Shown in pieces: positions 7,999 through 17,600 of a stretch of 64,000 nucleotides of DNA. The notes beneath the pieces were generated by a model that had not been told where the DNA came from, made no database searches, and saw only the letters and a list, made by a program, of their open reading frames with translations. Location: contig NZ_UETD01000002.1 in NCBI RefSeq assembly GCF_900116855.1, positions 401,744-465,743 on the forward strand, written 5' to 3'. This DNA is from Ruminococcus flavefaciens (GTDB taxonomy: Bacteria > Bacillota > Clostridia > Oscillospirales > Ruminococcaceae). A program made the translations under genes and the position numbers. Positions within the stretch are counted from its first letter, which is position 1. Each line of letters starts with the position of its first letter.

Positions 7999-8072
7999 TG
8001 ATATTTACAAGCAGTGGAACGATTCGTCGCTCCGCTCTATAAGCATACAATTGAGTTTATTGAAATACAGAA

Positions 8073-8110
8073 AAGCCTGAAAGCAATTAGTTTGCTTTCA
8101 GGCTTTTTTC
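8073..8110. terminator. Bidirectional intrinsic terminator
   Basis: Long stem AAGCCTGAAAGCAA / TTGCTTTCAGGCTT followed by T6, with A-rich sequence on the other side. It ends the SUKH transcript and also the leftward nitrogen operon whose last gene stops at 8154. Confidence 0.85.
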
Positions 8111-8153
8111 AGCTTTTATCATCAAAGGGCGTCCTTTCGGAACTCCCTTATTA

Positions 8154-9731
8154 TCACATTCCGCTCTCTCCGTAGTTCGAGAGTACACGGGCTGACGGGT
8201 CGTTTACGTTGCAGCCTTCCCACTCCTTGTTCGGCATCCAGAAGTCCGCGATCATTTCGCTGTTATCCTTATAGTATTTCTCGAATATCTCGCGGTACAG
8301 CAGTGACTCCTTTGTAAACGGTCTTGCATGATCGTATTTCGTACACAGAAGCTCATATTCCTCATCTGAGTAATAATCCTCTGCATATTCTTTAAGATGA
8401 TCCACCATTGAATGTCCCACGGCATCGGAAAATGCAGCCTTTTCACGGTAAAGGATATCATGCGGCAGATAGTCTCCCTCAAAGGCATGGCGCAGCAGAT
8501 ACTTGCCCTTGTTATACTTGTTCAGCTTCATTTCGGGGTCAACTGCCATGACATATTTCACGAAGTCAAGGTCACCGAAAGGAACTCTTGCTTCAAGGGA
8601 ATTTACGGAGATACACCTGTCCGCACGGAGAACATCGTACATATGGAGCTCGCGGACACGCTTCACTGACTCTGCCTGAAAAGCCTCTGCTGAGGGAGCA
8701 AAATCAGTGTACTTATAGCCGAAAAGCTCGTCGGATATCTCGCCTGTGAGAAGAACACGGATATCGGTCTGTTCGTGTATAGCCTTACAGAGCAGATACA
8801 TTCCCATACTTGCACGGATAGTGGTGATGTCATAGGTCCCGAGGAGGTGGATAACGTCCTCAAGGGCAGCTATCACATCGTCCTTGGTGATGATCACCTC
8901 TGTATGCTCACTTCCTATGTAGTCAGCCACCTGCTTTGCGTATTTCAGGTCGATAGCGTCGGTATTCATTCCTATAGCAAAGGTGCGTATCGGCTTATCC
9001 ATTTCGCGCTGAGCAATAGCGCAGACCAGTGAGGAGTCCAGTCCGCCAGACAGCAGAAAGCCCACCTTTGCGTCTGCGTCAAGGCGTTTCCTGACGCCTG
9101 ACACAAGCTTATCATGGATATTTTTGCAGACAGTCTCAATATCATCGTGAATTACACTGTCAACGGCAGTTATATCACAGTAACAGCAGAACTGACCGTC
9201 CTTGTAGTAATGACCCGGCGGAAAGGGCTTTATTTTATTGCACACCTTCACGAGGTTCTTAGCTTCACTGGCAAATACAATGGTTTCGCCGTCATAGCCG
9301 TAATACAGGGGACGAATACCTATGGGGTCACGGGCAGCTATAAACGTGCGCTGCTCGCTGTCATATATGATGCAGGCAAATTCAGCGTCCAGCATCGCAA
9401 ACATATCCATGCCGTATTCTCTGTACATGGGCAGCAGTATCTCGCAGTCGCTGTCACTGCGGAAGCTGCAGCCCTTTGCGATAAGCTCCTCCCGTATTTT
9501 TTTGAAGCCGTATATCTCGCCGTTGCATACAGCGTAATTACCGTCAAGCTCAAAGGGCTGCATCCCCTCGGGAGTCAGTCCCATTATGGAAAGGCGCTGA
9601 AAGCCCAGAACGCCGTCTTTCAGGTCAATTATCCTCTCGTCGTCGGGACCTCTTGACACAGTAGCCGTAAGTCCCTCCGAAACCTTCTGCATACCGCAGT
9701 CCTTGCCGCAGTATCCCATTATCGTACACAT
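8154..9731 (-). CDS. asnB: Asparagine synthase (glutamine-hydrolysing)
   Basis: 525 residues; makes asparagine from aspartate, ATP and glutamine. The mature N-terminal nucleophile is Cys2 (MCTIMGYCG), with glutamine-site motifs RGPDDE and YNGEIYG-like CNGEIYG. The synthetase half has the ATP-pyrophosphatase loop SGGLDSS at residue 228 and the VLLTGEISDELFGY segment. The N-terminal start is certain because Cys must follow Met1, and GGAGGA lies eight bases upstream. It is the last gene of the leftward nitrogen run, separated from purF by 69 bp holding a hairpin that could attenuate it separately. The length (525) is typical of AsnB of this type. Confidence 0.95.
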   Translation of the reverse strand: MCTIMGYCGKDCGMQKVSEGLTATVSRGPDDERIIDLKDGVLGFQRLSIMGLTPEGMQPFELDGNYAVCNGEIYGFKKIREELIAKGCSFRSDSDCEILLPMYREYGMDMFAMLDAEFACIIYDSEQRTFIAARDPIGIRPLYYGYDGETIVFASEAKNLVKVCNKIKPFPPGHYYKDGQFCCYCDITAVDSVIHDDIETVCKNIHDKLVSGVRKRLDADAKVGFLLSGGLDSSLVCAIAQREMDKPIRTFAIGMNTDAIDLKYAKQVADYIGSEHTEVIITKDDVIAALEDVIHLLGTYDITTIRASMGMYLLCKAIHEQTDIRVLLTGEISDELFGYKYTDFAPSAEAFQAESVKRVRELHMYDVLRADRCISVNSLEARVPFGDLDFVKYVMAVDPEMKLNKYNKGKYLLRHAFEGDYLPHDILYREKAAFSDAVGHSMVDHLKEYAEDYYSDEEYELLCTKYDHARPFTKESLLYREIFEKYYKDNSEMIADFWMPNKEWEGCNVNDPSARVLSNYGESGM

Positions 9732-9763
9732 TTTCTATTCCTCCGAATTATTGTAATATTAAG

Positions 9764-9789
9764 AGCCTGTATCCCCATTGATACAAGCC
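9764..9789 (-). promoter_or_regulatory. Hairpin between purF and asnB
   Basis: On the transcribed (minus) strand a 9-bp stem GCTTGTATC / GATACAGGC is followed by TCTTAATATT. The U tract is weak, so this may be a partial terminator or attenuator that lowers asnB expression relative to the upstream genes. Confidence 0.45.
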
Positions 9790-9800
9790 CTTTGAAAATG

Positions 9801-11222
9801 TCACCCATGTATTTTTTCGTCAAATTTGTTCTTGCTGCCTGCTCCCGTCGTATCAACGGGGTAATCACCTGTGAAGCAGCCGCAGCAATAGCCGCACTTC
9901 TTATCTATGAGCTCGCCAAGGGCGTTAATTGGCAGATACGCCAGTGAATCCGCGCCAATGTACTCCGCTATCTCCTCAGTCGAATGGCACCTGCCTGCAA
10001 TGAGATTTTCCTCGGAGTCTATATCCGTACCGAAATAGCAGGAGTGCAGAAAGGGCGGAGATGATATGCGGACGTGTACCTCTTTCGCACCTGCATCTCG
10101 AAGAAGCTTCACTATTCTCGCACTTGTGGTGCCTCTCACAATAGAGTCATCTATCATTATGACACGCTTTCCCGCAACGCTCTCACGGACCGCATTGAGC
10201 TTAATCTTAACGGCATTTTCGCGCTGAGCCTGCTGGGGCTGTATAAAGCTCCTGCCGATGTATTTGTTCTTGATGAAGCCGATACCGTAAGGGATACCGC
10301 TTTCATTTGCATAGCCCAGAGCCGCATCAAGTCCCGAATCCGGAACGCCGATGACTATGTCCGCATCCACGGGACTGTGCTTAGCGAGGAGCTCCCCTGC
10401 TTTGAGCCTTGCGTGGTGAACGGATACGCCCTCAATTACAGAATCGGGACGGGCAAAATAGATATACTCGAATATGCAGATATTCTGCTTTTTACCGCAG
10501 TTGGTATCTATTGAGCGCAGACCGTCCTTTCCGATGACCACTATCTCCCCTGCCCTGACATCGCGGACGAACTCCGCTCCCACAGTCTCAAGGGCGCAGG
10601 ACTCGGAAGCAACAACATAGGCTCCGTCGTGAGCTCTGCCGATACACAGCGGACGGAATCCGTCGGGGTCACGGAAGGCAATGAGCTTGGTGGCAGTCAT
10701 AAGTATGCAGGAATATGCTCCCCTGAGACGGGGCATCGCACGCTCCACTGCCTCCTCAGTAGAGTGGCAGTTAAGGCGCTCACGCACTATCTCATAGGCT
10801 ATCGCCTCAGTGTCGGATGTGCCGTGGAATATCGCACCCGACATCTCGAATGAACGTCTAAGCTCCGCCGCATTGACCAGATTGCCGTTATGGACAAGAG
10901 CCATATTTCCCTTGATATGGCGGATAACAAGGGGCTGGATATTGTTGGGATTATGCCCTCCCGTAGTGGAATAGCGGACGTGTCCCACAGCTATATTGCC
11001 CTTTCCCAGCTTGTCGAGCTCCTCACGGCTGAACACCTCCGATACAAGACCGTCAGCCCTTTTGTGCCTGAAAACTCCGTCGTCGCAGACCGCAATGCCG
11101 CAGCTCTCCTGACCGCGGTGCTGGAGCGCGTACAGTCCGAAATATGCCGAGGAAGCGGTATCACCGCGGCTGTCTTCATATATGCCGAAAACTCCGCATT
11201 CCTCATGTATGGAATCAAACAT
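9801..11222 (-). CDS. purF: Amidophosphoribosyltransferase
   Basis: 473 residues; first step of purine synthesis, PRPP + glutamine to 5-phosphoribosylamine. The catalytic Cys is residue 9 in IHEECGVFGIY and becomes N-terminal after propeptide removal, as in the Bacillus-type enzyme. The PRPP loop VIMIDDSIVRGTT and iron-sulfur ligand-type cysteines near the C terminus (CGYCCGC) are present. Unusually for purF it lies not in a pur operon but in the nitrogen-assimilation run, 11 bp after the ANTAR regulator; its use of glutamine amide explains the company. A second, housekeeping purF may exist elsewhere. Confidence 0.95.
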   Translation of the reverse strand: MFDSIHEECGVFGIYEDSRGDTASSAYFGLYALQHRGQESCGIAVCDDGVFRHKRADGLVSEVFSREELDKLGKGNIAVGHVRYSTTGGHNPNNIQPLVIRHIKGNMALVHNGNLVNAAELRRSFEMSGAIFHGTSDTEAIAYEIVRERLNCHSTEEAVERAMPRLRGAYSCILMTATKLIAFRDPDGFRPLCIGRAHDGAYVVASESCALETVGAEFVRDVRAGEIVVIGKDGLRSIDTNCGKKQNICIFEYIYFARPDSVIEGVSVHHARLKAGELLAKHSPVDADIVIGVPDSGLDAALGYANESGIPYGIGFIKNKYIGRSFIQPQQAQRENAVKIKLNAVRESVAGKRVIMIDDSIVRGTTSARIVKLLRDAGAKEVHVRISSPPFLHSCYFGTDIDSEENLIAGRCHSTEEIAEYIGADSLAYLPINALGELIDKKCGYCCGCFTGDYPVDTTGAGSKNKFDEKIHG

Positions 11223-11233
11223 TTTTACACCTC

Positions 11234-11815
11234 TTACAGATACTGCTCGTTTATCCTGTCAATCAGTTCAAGAGCCGCAATGCTTTTCTTCTTGCGCTTG
11301 TTCATGGCGTACTGCTCCAGATATGCGTGAGCCTCAGCCTCCGTCATTTCCTTGTACTCCATGAGCAGGAACTTTGCCTTGTCGATAGTCTGTATCTCTC
11401 TTATCTTCTCCTCGAGACGGAGGTTCTCGCTGTACAGCTTCAGAGAGCGTGTCACAGCAATATCCAGCGTCTTTAACAGCTGATAAAGGAGAGTCCTGCT
11501 GAAGGGCTTGCCCACGATGATTATACCGCATTTTTCGGCGCGGTCATTAATCTTTTCGATGTGCTCTTCCTTTATCATAAAGATACAGTTTGCGGCTGTT
11601 TTTTCGATTATGTACTCCGCAAGCTCAAAGCCAGATTCGTCCATCAGGGGTGAGTTTATGACAGCCAGCTCCACAGAGGGCTCACTGTCGAGATAAGTCT
11701 TTGCCTGATAAGCCGATTCCACCAGCTTTGGCGTACATCGGAACGAGTCACGGATAAATTTTACGAGAGCTTCAGAGGCGCTTTTATTGCTTGATATTAC
11801 AAGTACCTTTTCCAA
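11234..11815 (-). CDS. ANTAR-domain response regulator
   Basis: 193 residues. Residues 1-120 form a receiver-like domain (VLVISSNKS at the start, LAVINSPLMDESGFELAE containing the position of the phosphoacceptor, VGKPF with the conserved Lys). The canonical phospho-Asp is replaced by Asn (VINSP), so phosphorylation is doubtful. A coiled coil (about 125-150) leads to an ANTAR domain (about 140-190; KAKFLLMEYKEMTEAEAHAYLEQYAM). ANTAR domains bind paired RNA hairpins and stop terminators from forming. Encoded inside the run it is likely to control; terminators sit in the leaders of gltB and of the divergent amt gene. Confidence 0.9.
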   Translation of the reverse strand: MEKVLVISSNKSASEALVKFIRDSFRCTPKLVESAYQAKTYLDSEPSVELAVINSPLMDESGFELAEYIIEKTAANCIFMIKEEHIEKINDRAEKCGIIIVGKPFSRTLLYQLLKTLDIAVTRSLKLYSENLRLEEKIREIQTIDKAKFLLMEYKEMTEAEAHAYLEQYAMNKRKKKSIAALELIDRINEQYL

Positions 11816-11827
11816 AGCCGACCTCCG

Positions 11828-13105
11828 TTATAAACTGTAAAAATACTTCTGATCTTCAAAAGCTTCCTTGTCATAGGCGGTGGAATACTCCTTCCACTCA
11901 GTCCTGCTGTATGATATGAGAGTTTCAAGGATATTCTCAGGAATGTATTTTCTGATGAAGTCCGAGCCCTCAGCACAGTCCGCCGCATCTTCAAGCGATA
12001 CGGGCAGCCTGCCCCTGCTTTCTTTTTCCGCAGGGAGCTGCGCCTTTCCGGATATGCCCTCCAGAGCAGCATATATCATAAGTCCAAGCACAAAGTAGGG
12101 GTTGCACACACAGTCAGCCGCTCTCAGCTCCACAGCAGTCTCATCGCTGTCAGGATTCATTCTTATGAGCTGCGAGCCCTCATCGGAAGCCCAGAGTATA
12201 TCTCGCGGAGCTGTGAACTCTCCCAGTCTTTCATAGGAATTAACAGTAGAATTGGTAAACAGCGTAAAGTCACGGATATGCTCCATTATGCCTGCTGCTG
12301 CGCTTTTCAGCTCATCGCCTGTTCCTGTGCTGCGCTCCTCGAGAAAGTCGCTGTCGGGGAAGATATTGAAGCTGATGTGCATACCGTTTCCGCAGTCTGT
12401 TCGCAGCGGCTTTGGCATGAAGCTTGCATGGACACCGTGAGTCTCTGCCACGGATTTCACCGCAGACTTGAAGCTGAGAAATGTATCCGCGGCTTTAAGT
12501 GCCGATGAAGCGTTGAAATCTATCTCATGCTGACCGCAGCCGCTCTCGTGACGGGATGATACAGGGTGTATGCCCATCTGCTCCAGCGTCAGACAAACAT
12601 CGCGGCGGATATTCTCTCCCTTGTCATCGGGAGCTGTATCGCAGTAGCCTGCGTTATCGTGAGGTATCTTTGTAGGGATTCCATTCTCGTCATTTCTGAA
12701 AAGTGTGAACTCGCAGGACGTTCCGAAGCGGAAGCAGTAGCCTGCGGAAACTGCGGCTTTCATGGCTTTTTTCAGGAAATATCTTCCGTCACCCTCAAAA
12801 GGAGTGCCGTCCTTATAGCGGATATAGCAGAACATTCTGATAACTCTGCCCTGCTGAGGTCTCCACGGCAAGACCATCATTGTTTTTGCATCGGGGAAAA
12901 GATAAAGGTCCTTTCCGTCAGCGACTTCAAAGCCTGATATCTTCTTTGCGGTTATCCTTGCTCCGTTTTCAAAAGTAACAGCGAGCTCGGAAGAAAGTAT
13001 TGAGATGTTTTTAAGTCTGCCGTGCAGGTCACAGAAGGTCAGCTTCACGAACTTGACATCGTTTTCCTCAATATACTGTAGTATTTCATTTTCCGAATAT
13101 ATCAT
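11828..13105 (-). CDS. Glutamine synthetase-like protein (GS I family, divergent)
   Basis: 425 residues, homologous to type I glutamine synthetase: beta-grasp N domain (about 15-100), then the catalytic barrel with CEFTLF, HESGCGQHEIDF, MPKP, NGMHIS, NSYERL and VELRAAD. Several family residues differ: the usual NRS...IR loop reads DEGSQLIR, losing the first Arg, and the Glu flap region reads RLGEFTAP instead of RLVPGYEAP. The protein may therefore be a slow or altered enzyme, or a gamma-glutamyl ligase or regulatory paralogue. The true GS in the window is the type III enzyme at 23051. It lies between gltD and the ANTAR gene with spacings of about 12 bp. Confidence 0.85.
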   Translation of the reverse strand: MIYSENEILQYIEENDVKFVKLTFCDLHGRLKNISILSSELAVTFENGARITAKKISGFEVADGKDLYLFPDAKTMMVLPWRPQQGRVIRMFCYIRYKDGTPFEGDGRYFLKKAMKAAVSAGYCFRFGTSCEFTLFRNDENGIPTKIPHDNAGYCDTAPDDKGENIRRDVCLTLEQMGIHPVSSRHESGCGQHEIDFNASSALKAADTFLSFKSAVKSVAETHGVHASFMPKPLRTDCGNGMHISFNIFPDSDFLEERSTGTGDELKSAAAGIMEHIRDFTLFTNSTVNSYERLGEFTAPRDILWASDEGSQLIRMNPDSDETAVELRAADCVCNPYFVLGLMIYAALEGISGKAQLPAEKESRGRLPVSLEDAADCAEGSDFIRKYIPENILETLISYSRTEWKEYSTAYDKEAFEDQKYFYSL

Positions 13106-13116
13106 TTCGTCCTCCG

Positions 13117-14601
13117 TTAAAGATTTGTATAGCCCATAAGGTATCTGTCCGTCTCTGCGGCAGCGTCCCTGCCTTCACGGATAGCTCTTACCACAAGAGA
13201 CTGTCCGATATGCATATCGCCTGCGGTAAATACCTTGGGAATGTTTGTGGCATGACTGCCTGTTTCGGTCTTTATGTTTGTACGCCGGTCAAGCTCTGCC
13301 CCGAAAGCCTCGGCAACATAGCTCTGACATCCGAGGAAGCCTGCGGCAATAAGACAAAGCTCACAGGGAAGTATCTCCTCGCTGCCCTCTATCTCCTTTA
13401 GCACCTTTCTTCCGCTTTTCTCATCTGTGACAAATTCAAGCTTTACCGTCTTAACTGCGGTAAGAGCGCCCTTGTCGTCCTTGATGAACTCCTTTACAGT
13501 GGTAGTATAAATTCTCGGGTCGTGACCGAACACAGCTATGGCTTCCTCCTGACCGTAGTCCGTCTTGCAAACTCTCGGCCACTGAGGCCACGGATTGCTT
13601 TCCGCTCTCTCATCGGGGAGCTTAGGCATCATTTCCAGCTGTGTCACTGACTTACAGCCGTGACGGACAGCTGTTCCCACGCAGTCATTTCCCGTATCAC
13701 CGCCGCCGATTATTACAACATTTTTATCCTTTGCGGAAATGGCTTTGCCGTCTGTAAGGTTGGAATCCAGCAGGCTCTTTGTGGTTGCCTTCAGGAAGTC
13801 CACAGCAAAGTAAATGCCCTCTGCCTCCCTGCCATCAGCCTTTATATCACGGGGATTTGATGAGCCGCAGGCAAGTATCACAGCGTCAAAGTTCTTCATT
13901 ATCTCATCGGCGGACACATCTGCTCCCACATTGGCATTGGTGATGAAATTCACGCCCTCAGCTGCCATAAGTTCTGTGCGGCGCTCAATGATATGCTTTT
14001 CAAGCTTCATGTTCGGTATACCGTACATGAGAAGTCCGCCTGCACGGTCGGAGCGCTCGTAAACCGTTACACTGTGACCGCGCTTGTTGAGAGTATCTGC
14101 GGCGGCAAGTCCCGAGGGACCCGAACCGATAACAGCTACCCTTTTTCCGCTGCGGACCTTTGGTATCTGCGGCTCCATAAGTCCGTTTTCAAAGCCGTAT
14201 TCAATGATGGAGCGCTCATTCTCCCTGACAGTCACGGGAGAGCTGTCAAGTCCGCAGGTGCAGGCTTTTTCACAGAGCGCAGGGCAGACCCTTGATGTGA
14301 ACTCGGGAAAGTTATTGGTCATCAGCAGTCGGCTGAGAGCCTGTTCCCTCTGCCCGTGATAAAGCAGGTCGTTCCACTCGGGAATGAGGTTATTAAGCGG
14401 ACAGCCCGAGATCATTCCGCAGAGCATTTTTCCGTTCTGACAGAAGGGCACACCGCAGTCCATACATCTTGCCGCCTGTTCGCATCTCTGCTCCTCACTG
14501 AGAGGGATATGGAACTCGTTAAAGTCCTTTATGCGTTCAAGAGGCTCTTTTGCAGTTGTTTCAACTCTTGTATATTCAAGAAATCCTGTTGCCTTTCCCA
14601 T
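13117..14601 (-). CDS. gltD: Glutamate synthase, small (beta) subunit
   Basis: 494 residues. N-terminal iron-sulfur part with CMDCGVPFC and a later CP...C...CTCG set, then FAD-binding GSGPSGLAAADTL and NADPH-binding IIGGGDTGNDC loops, ending with the GDMHIGQSLVVRAI flavin motif. It passes electrons from NAD(P)H to the large subunit, which forms two glutamates from glutamine and 2-oxoglutarate. It starts 3 bp after the gltB stop, so the two are translationally coupled. Confidence 0.97.
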   Translation of the reverse strand: MGKATGFLEYTRVETTAKEPLERIKDFNEFHIPLSEEQRCEQAARCMDCGVPFCQNGKMLCGMISGCPLNNLIPEWNDLLYHGQREQALSRLLMTNNFPEFTSRVCPALCEKACTCGLDSSPVTVRENERSIIEYGFENGLMEPQIPKVRSGKRVAVIGSGPSGLAAADTLNKRGHSVTVYERSDRAGGLLMYGIPNMKLEKHIIERRTELMAAEGVNFITNANVGADVSADEIMKNFDAVILACGSSNPRDIKADGREAEGIYFAVDFLKATTKSLLDSNLTDGKAISAKDKNVVIIGGGDTGNDCVGTAVRHGCKSVTQLEMMPKLPDERAESNPWPQWPRVCKTDYGQEEAIAVFGHDPRIYTTTVKEFIKDDKGALTAVKTVKLEFVTDEKSGRKVLKEIEGSEEILPCELCLIAAGFLGCQSYVAEAFGAELDRRTNIKTETGSHATNIPKVFTAGDMHIGQSLVVRAIREGRDAAAETDRYLMGYTNL

Positions 14602-14604
14602 GGC

Positions 14605-17600
14605 TCACGCCTCCTTTCTCAGAAGCTCAAAGGCTTCTATCTCAGCTTGTTCATAGGGAACTCCCGACTTTTCAAGTGCCTTGACAGTAGTTTGTATCTT
14701 CGCATAATCGTGTGGGATTATTTTCTTGAACTTTGAAATATAGCTTTCAAAGTCAGCAAGGATAGTCTTTGCCTTTTCCGAGCCGGTTGCCTCGGCATGT
14801 TCTTCGATGATGGTTTTCAGCTCAGCGATATCCTCCTCAGCTGTAACAGCTTCGAGAGAGACAAGAGCCTTGTTGAGACGGGTATACAGATCGTGCTCCT
14901 CATCGAGAACATAAGCGATACCGCCCGACATTCCCGCAGCGAAATTCTTGCCCGTTCTGCCGAGGATAACAGCACGTCCGCCTGTCATGTATTCGCAGCC
15001 GTGATCGCCTGTGCCCTCGCATACAGCGATAGCACCCGAGTTTCTCACGCAGAAGCGCTCACCTGCGACGCCGTTTATAAAGGCTTTTCCCGAGGTCGCA
15101 CCGTAGAGTGCCACATTGCCGACGATTATATTTTCATCGGGTCTGAACGCGGAATTTTTCGGTGGATAAAGCACAAGCTTTCCGCCCGAGAGTCCCTTGC
15201 CGAAATAGTCATTGCTGTCGCCGCAGAGCTCCAGAGTAAGTCCCTTTGGAATAAATGCGCCGAAGGACTGTCCGCCGCTGCCGCTGCATTTTACTGTGAA
15301 TGTATCGTCAGAGAGAGCATTCTCGCCGTGGATACGGGTGATCTCAGCGCCTGTTAGAGTTCCCACGGAGCGGTCTGTGTTCACCACATCTATGGAGATA
15401 GTTTTAGCGTAGCCGCTTTTCAGCGAGCTTCCCAGCTTCTTCATTATAACACGGCGGTCTATGGTGCTGTCAAGAGCAAAATCGTAAATATCATCAGCGT
15501 CGAAGTGCTGCTTGCTTTCCGAAGCAGAAACGCCCAGTACAGCCGAGAAGTCGATACCGTGAGTATCCTTTTTCGGCACGAGCAGATCAGTGCGTCCCAC
15601 AAGCTCGTCCACAGTGCGTATGCCCAGCTTTGCCATATACTCGCGGAGCTCCTGTGCAATGAAGTGCATGAAGTTCACGATATATTCGGGCTTGCCGCGG
15701 AAGCGCTTTCTGAGCTCGGGGTTCTGTGTGGCGATACCCATAGGACAGGTATCAAGATTGCACACTCTCATCATTACACAGCCCATTGTAACAAGCGGAG
15801 CAGTTGCGAATCCGAACTCCTCAGCTCCGAGGAGTGCCGCAACGAGAACGTCTCTTCCTGTCATGAGCTTTCCGTCGGTCTCTATGCGGACTCTCGAGCG
15901 CAGACCGTTGAGCATAAGTGTCTGGTGAGCCTCAGCAAGTCCCAGCTCCCACGGAAGTCCTGCATTGTAAATTGAGCTTCTGGGAGCAGCGCCTGTTCCG
16001 CCGTCATAACCCGAAATGAGTATTACCTGTGCTCCTGCCTTGGCAACACCTGCCGCGACAGTTCCAACGCCTGCCTCGGAGACAAGCTTTACGGAGATAC
16101 GCGCCTTGTCGTTGGCATTTTTCAGGTCATAGATGAGCTGTGCCAGATCCTCAATGGAGTAGATATCATGATGTGGAGGAGGAGATATAAGTCCGACTCC
16201 TGCGGTGGAATGACGAGTCTTGGCGATCCACGGATAGACCTTTCCCGAAGGCAGATGTCCACCCTCACCGGGTTTAGCGCCCTGCGCCATTTTTATCTGT
16301 ATCTCCTGAGCCGAAACAAGGTATTCGCTTGTTACGCCAAATCGTCCCGAAGCTACCTGCTTGATGGCTGAGCAACGGTCGGATTTCAGCCTTTCGGGGC
16401 TTTCACCGCCCTCGCCGCTGTTGGACTTTCCTCCGATACGGTTCATAGCCACAGCCATGCATTCATGAGCTTCCTGCGAAATAGAGCCGTAGGACATTGC
16501 TCCCGTCTTGAAACGAGTGCAGATACTTTCCACAGACTCGACCTCGTCAATAGGAATGCCGCCCTTTTCATCAAATCTGATGTCGAGGAGACTTCTCAGC
16601 GTCAGCTCGTTGTCCTCAAGGGTGAGACACTCGCTGTACTTCTTGAATGTGTCATAGCTGCCTGTCATTGCAGCCTGCTGAAGCAGATGTATAGTCTCGG
16701 GCGTGTAAAGATGCTCAGACTTGCCGCTGCGGAGCTTATGGCTGCCTGCGCTGCCGATACTGTCGTTGACGGTAAGTCCCAGCGGATCAAATGCTGCTGT
16801 GTGGAGCTTTTCTGTGCGGCGGCTTATATCTGCAAGACCTATGCCGCCGATACGGCTGACAGTTCCTGAAAAATACCTGTCGATCAGCTCCTTTGAAACA
16901 CCTACGGCTTCAAAGAGTTTGCTGCCCTGATAGGACTGGATAGTGGAAATGCCCATTTTAGACGCTATCTTAACGATACCGTGGAGAATAGCTGAATTAT
17001 AGTCGTCCTCGGCTGCATAGAAGTCCTTGTCAAGAGTTCCCTCATCAATGAGCGAGCGGATAGTTTCATGAGCGAGATAGGGATTTACCGCACAGGCTCC
17101 GTAGCCCAGAAGCGCCGCAAAATGGTGTACCTCTCTCGGCTCTGCGGACTCCAGTATCATTGCCACAGCAGTGCGCTTTTTAGTGGAGACAAGGTGCTGC
17201 TGGAGAGCTGAAACTGCAAGGAGCGAGGGAATAGGACAGTGGAACTCGTCCACACCGCGGTCGGAGAGAATGAGTATGGTCGCACCGTCGCGGTAAGCTT
17301 TGTCTGCCTCGATGAAAAGCCTTTCTATTGCCTTTTCAAAAGGTGTACCGATATAATAGGTTATAGGTATAACAGCGCTTTTCAGCCCATCTGAGCTGAG
17401 AGCCTTTATCTTCAGCATATCAGTTTCCGTGAGAATGGGGTTCTCGATCTTGAGAACATGGCAGTTCTCGGGACGCTCCTCAAGGAGGTTTCCGTCCTTG
17501 CCGATGTATACGCTCGTATCTGTAACGATCTCCTCACGGATAGCGTCAAAGGGAGGATTTGTTACCTGTGCAAAGAGCTGGCGGAAATAGTTGAAAAGCG

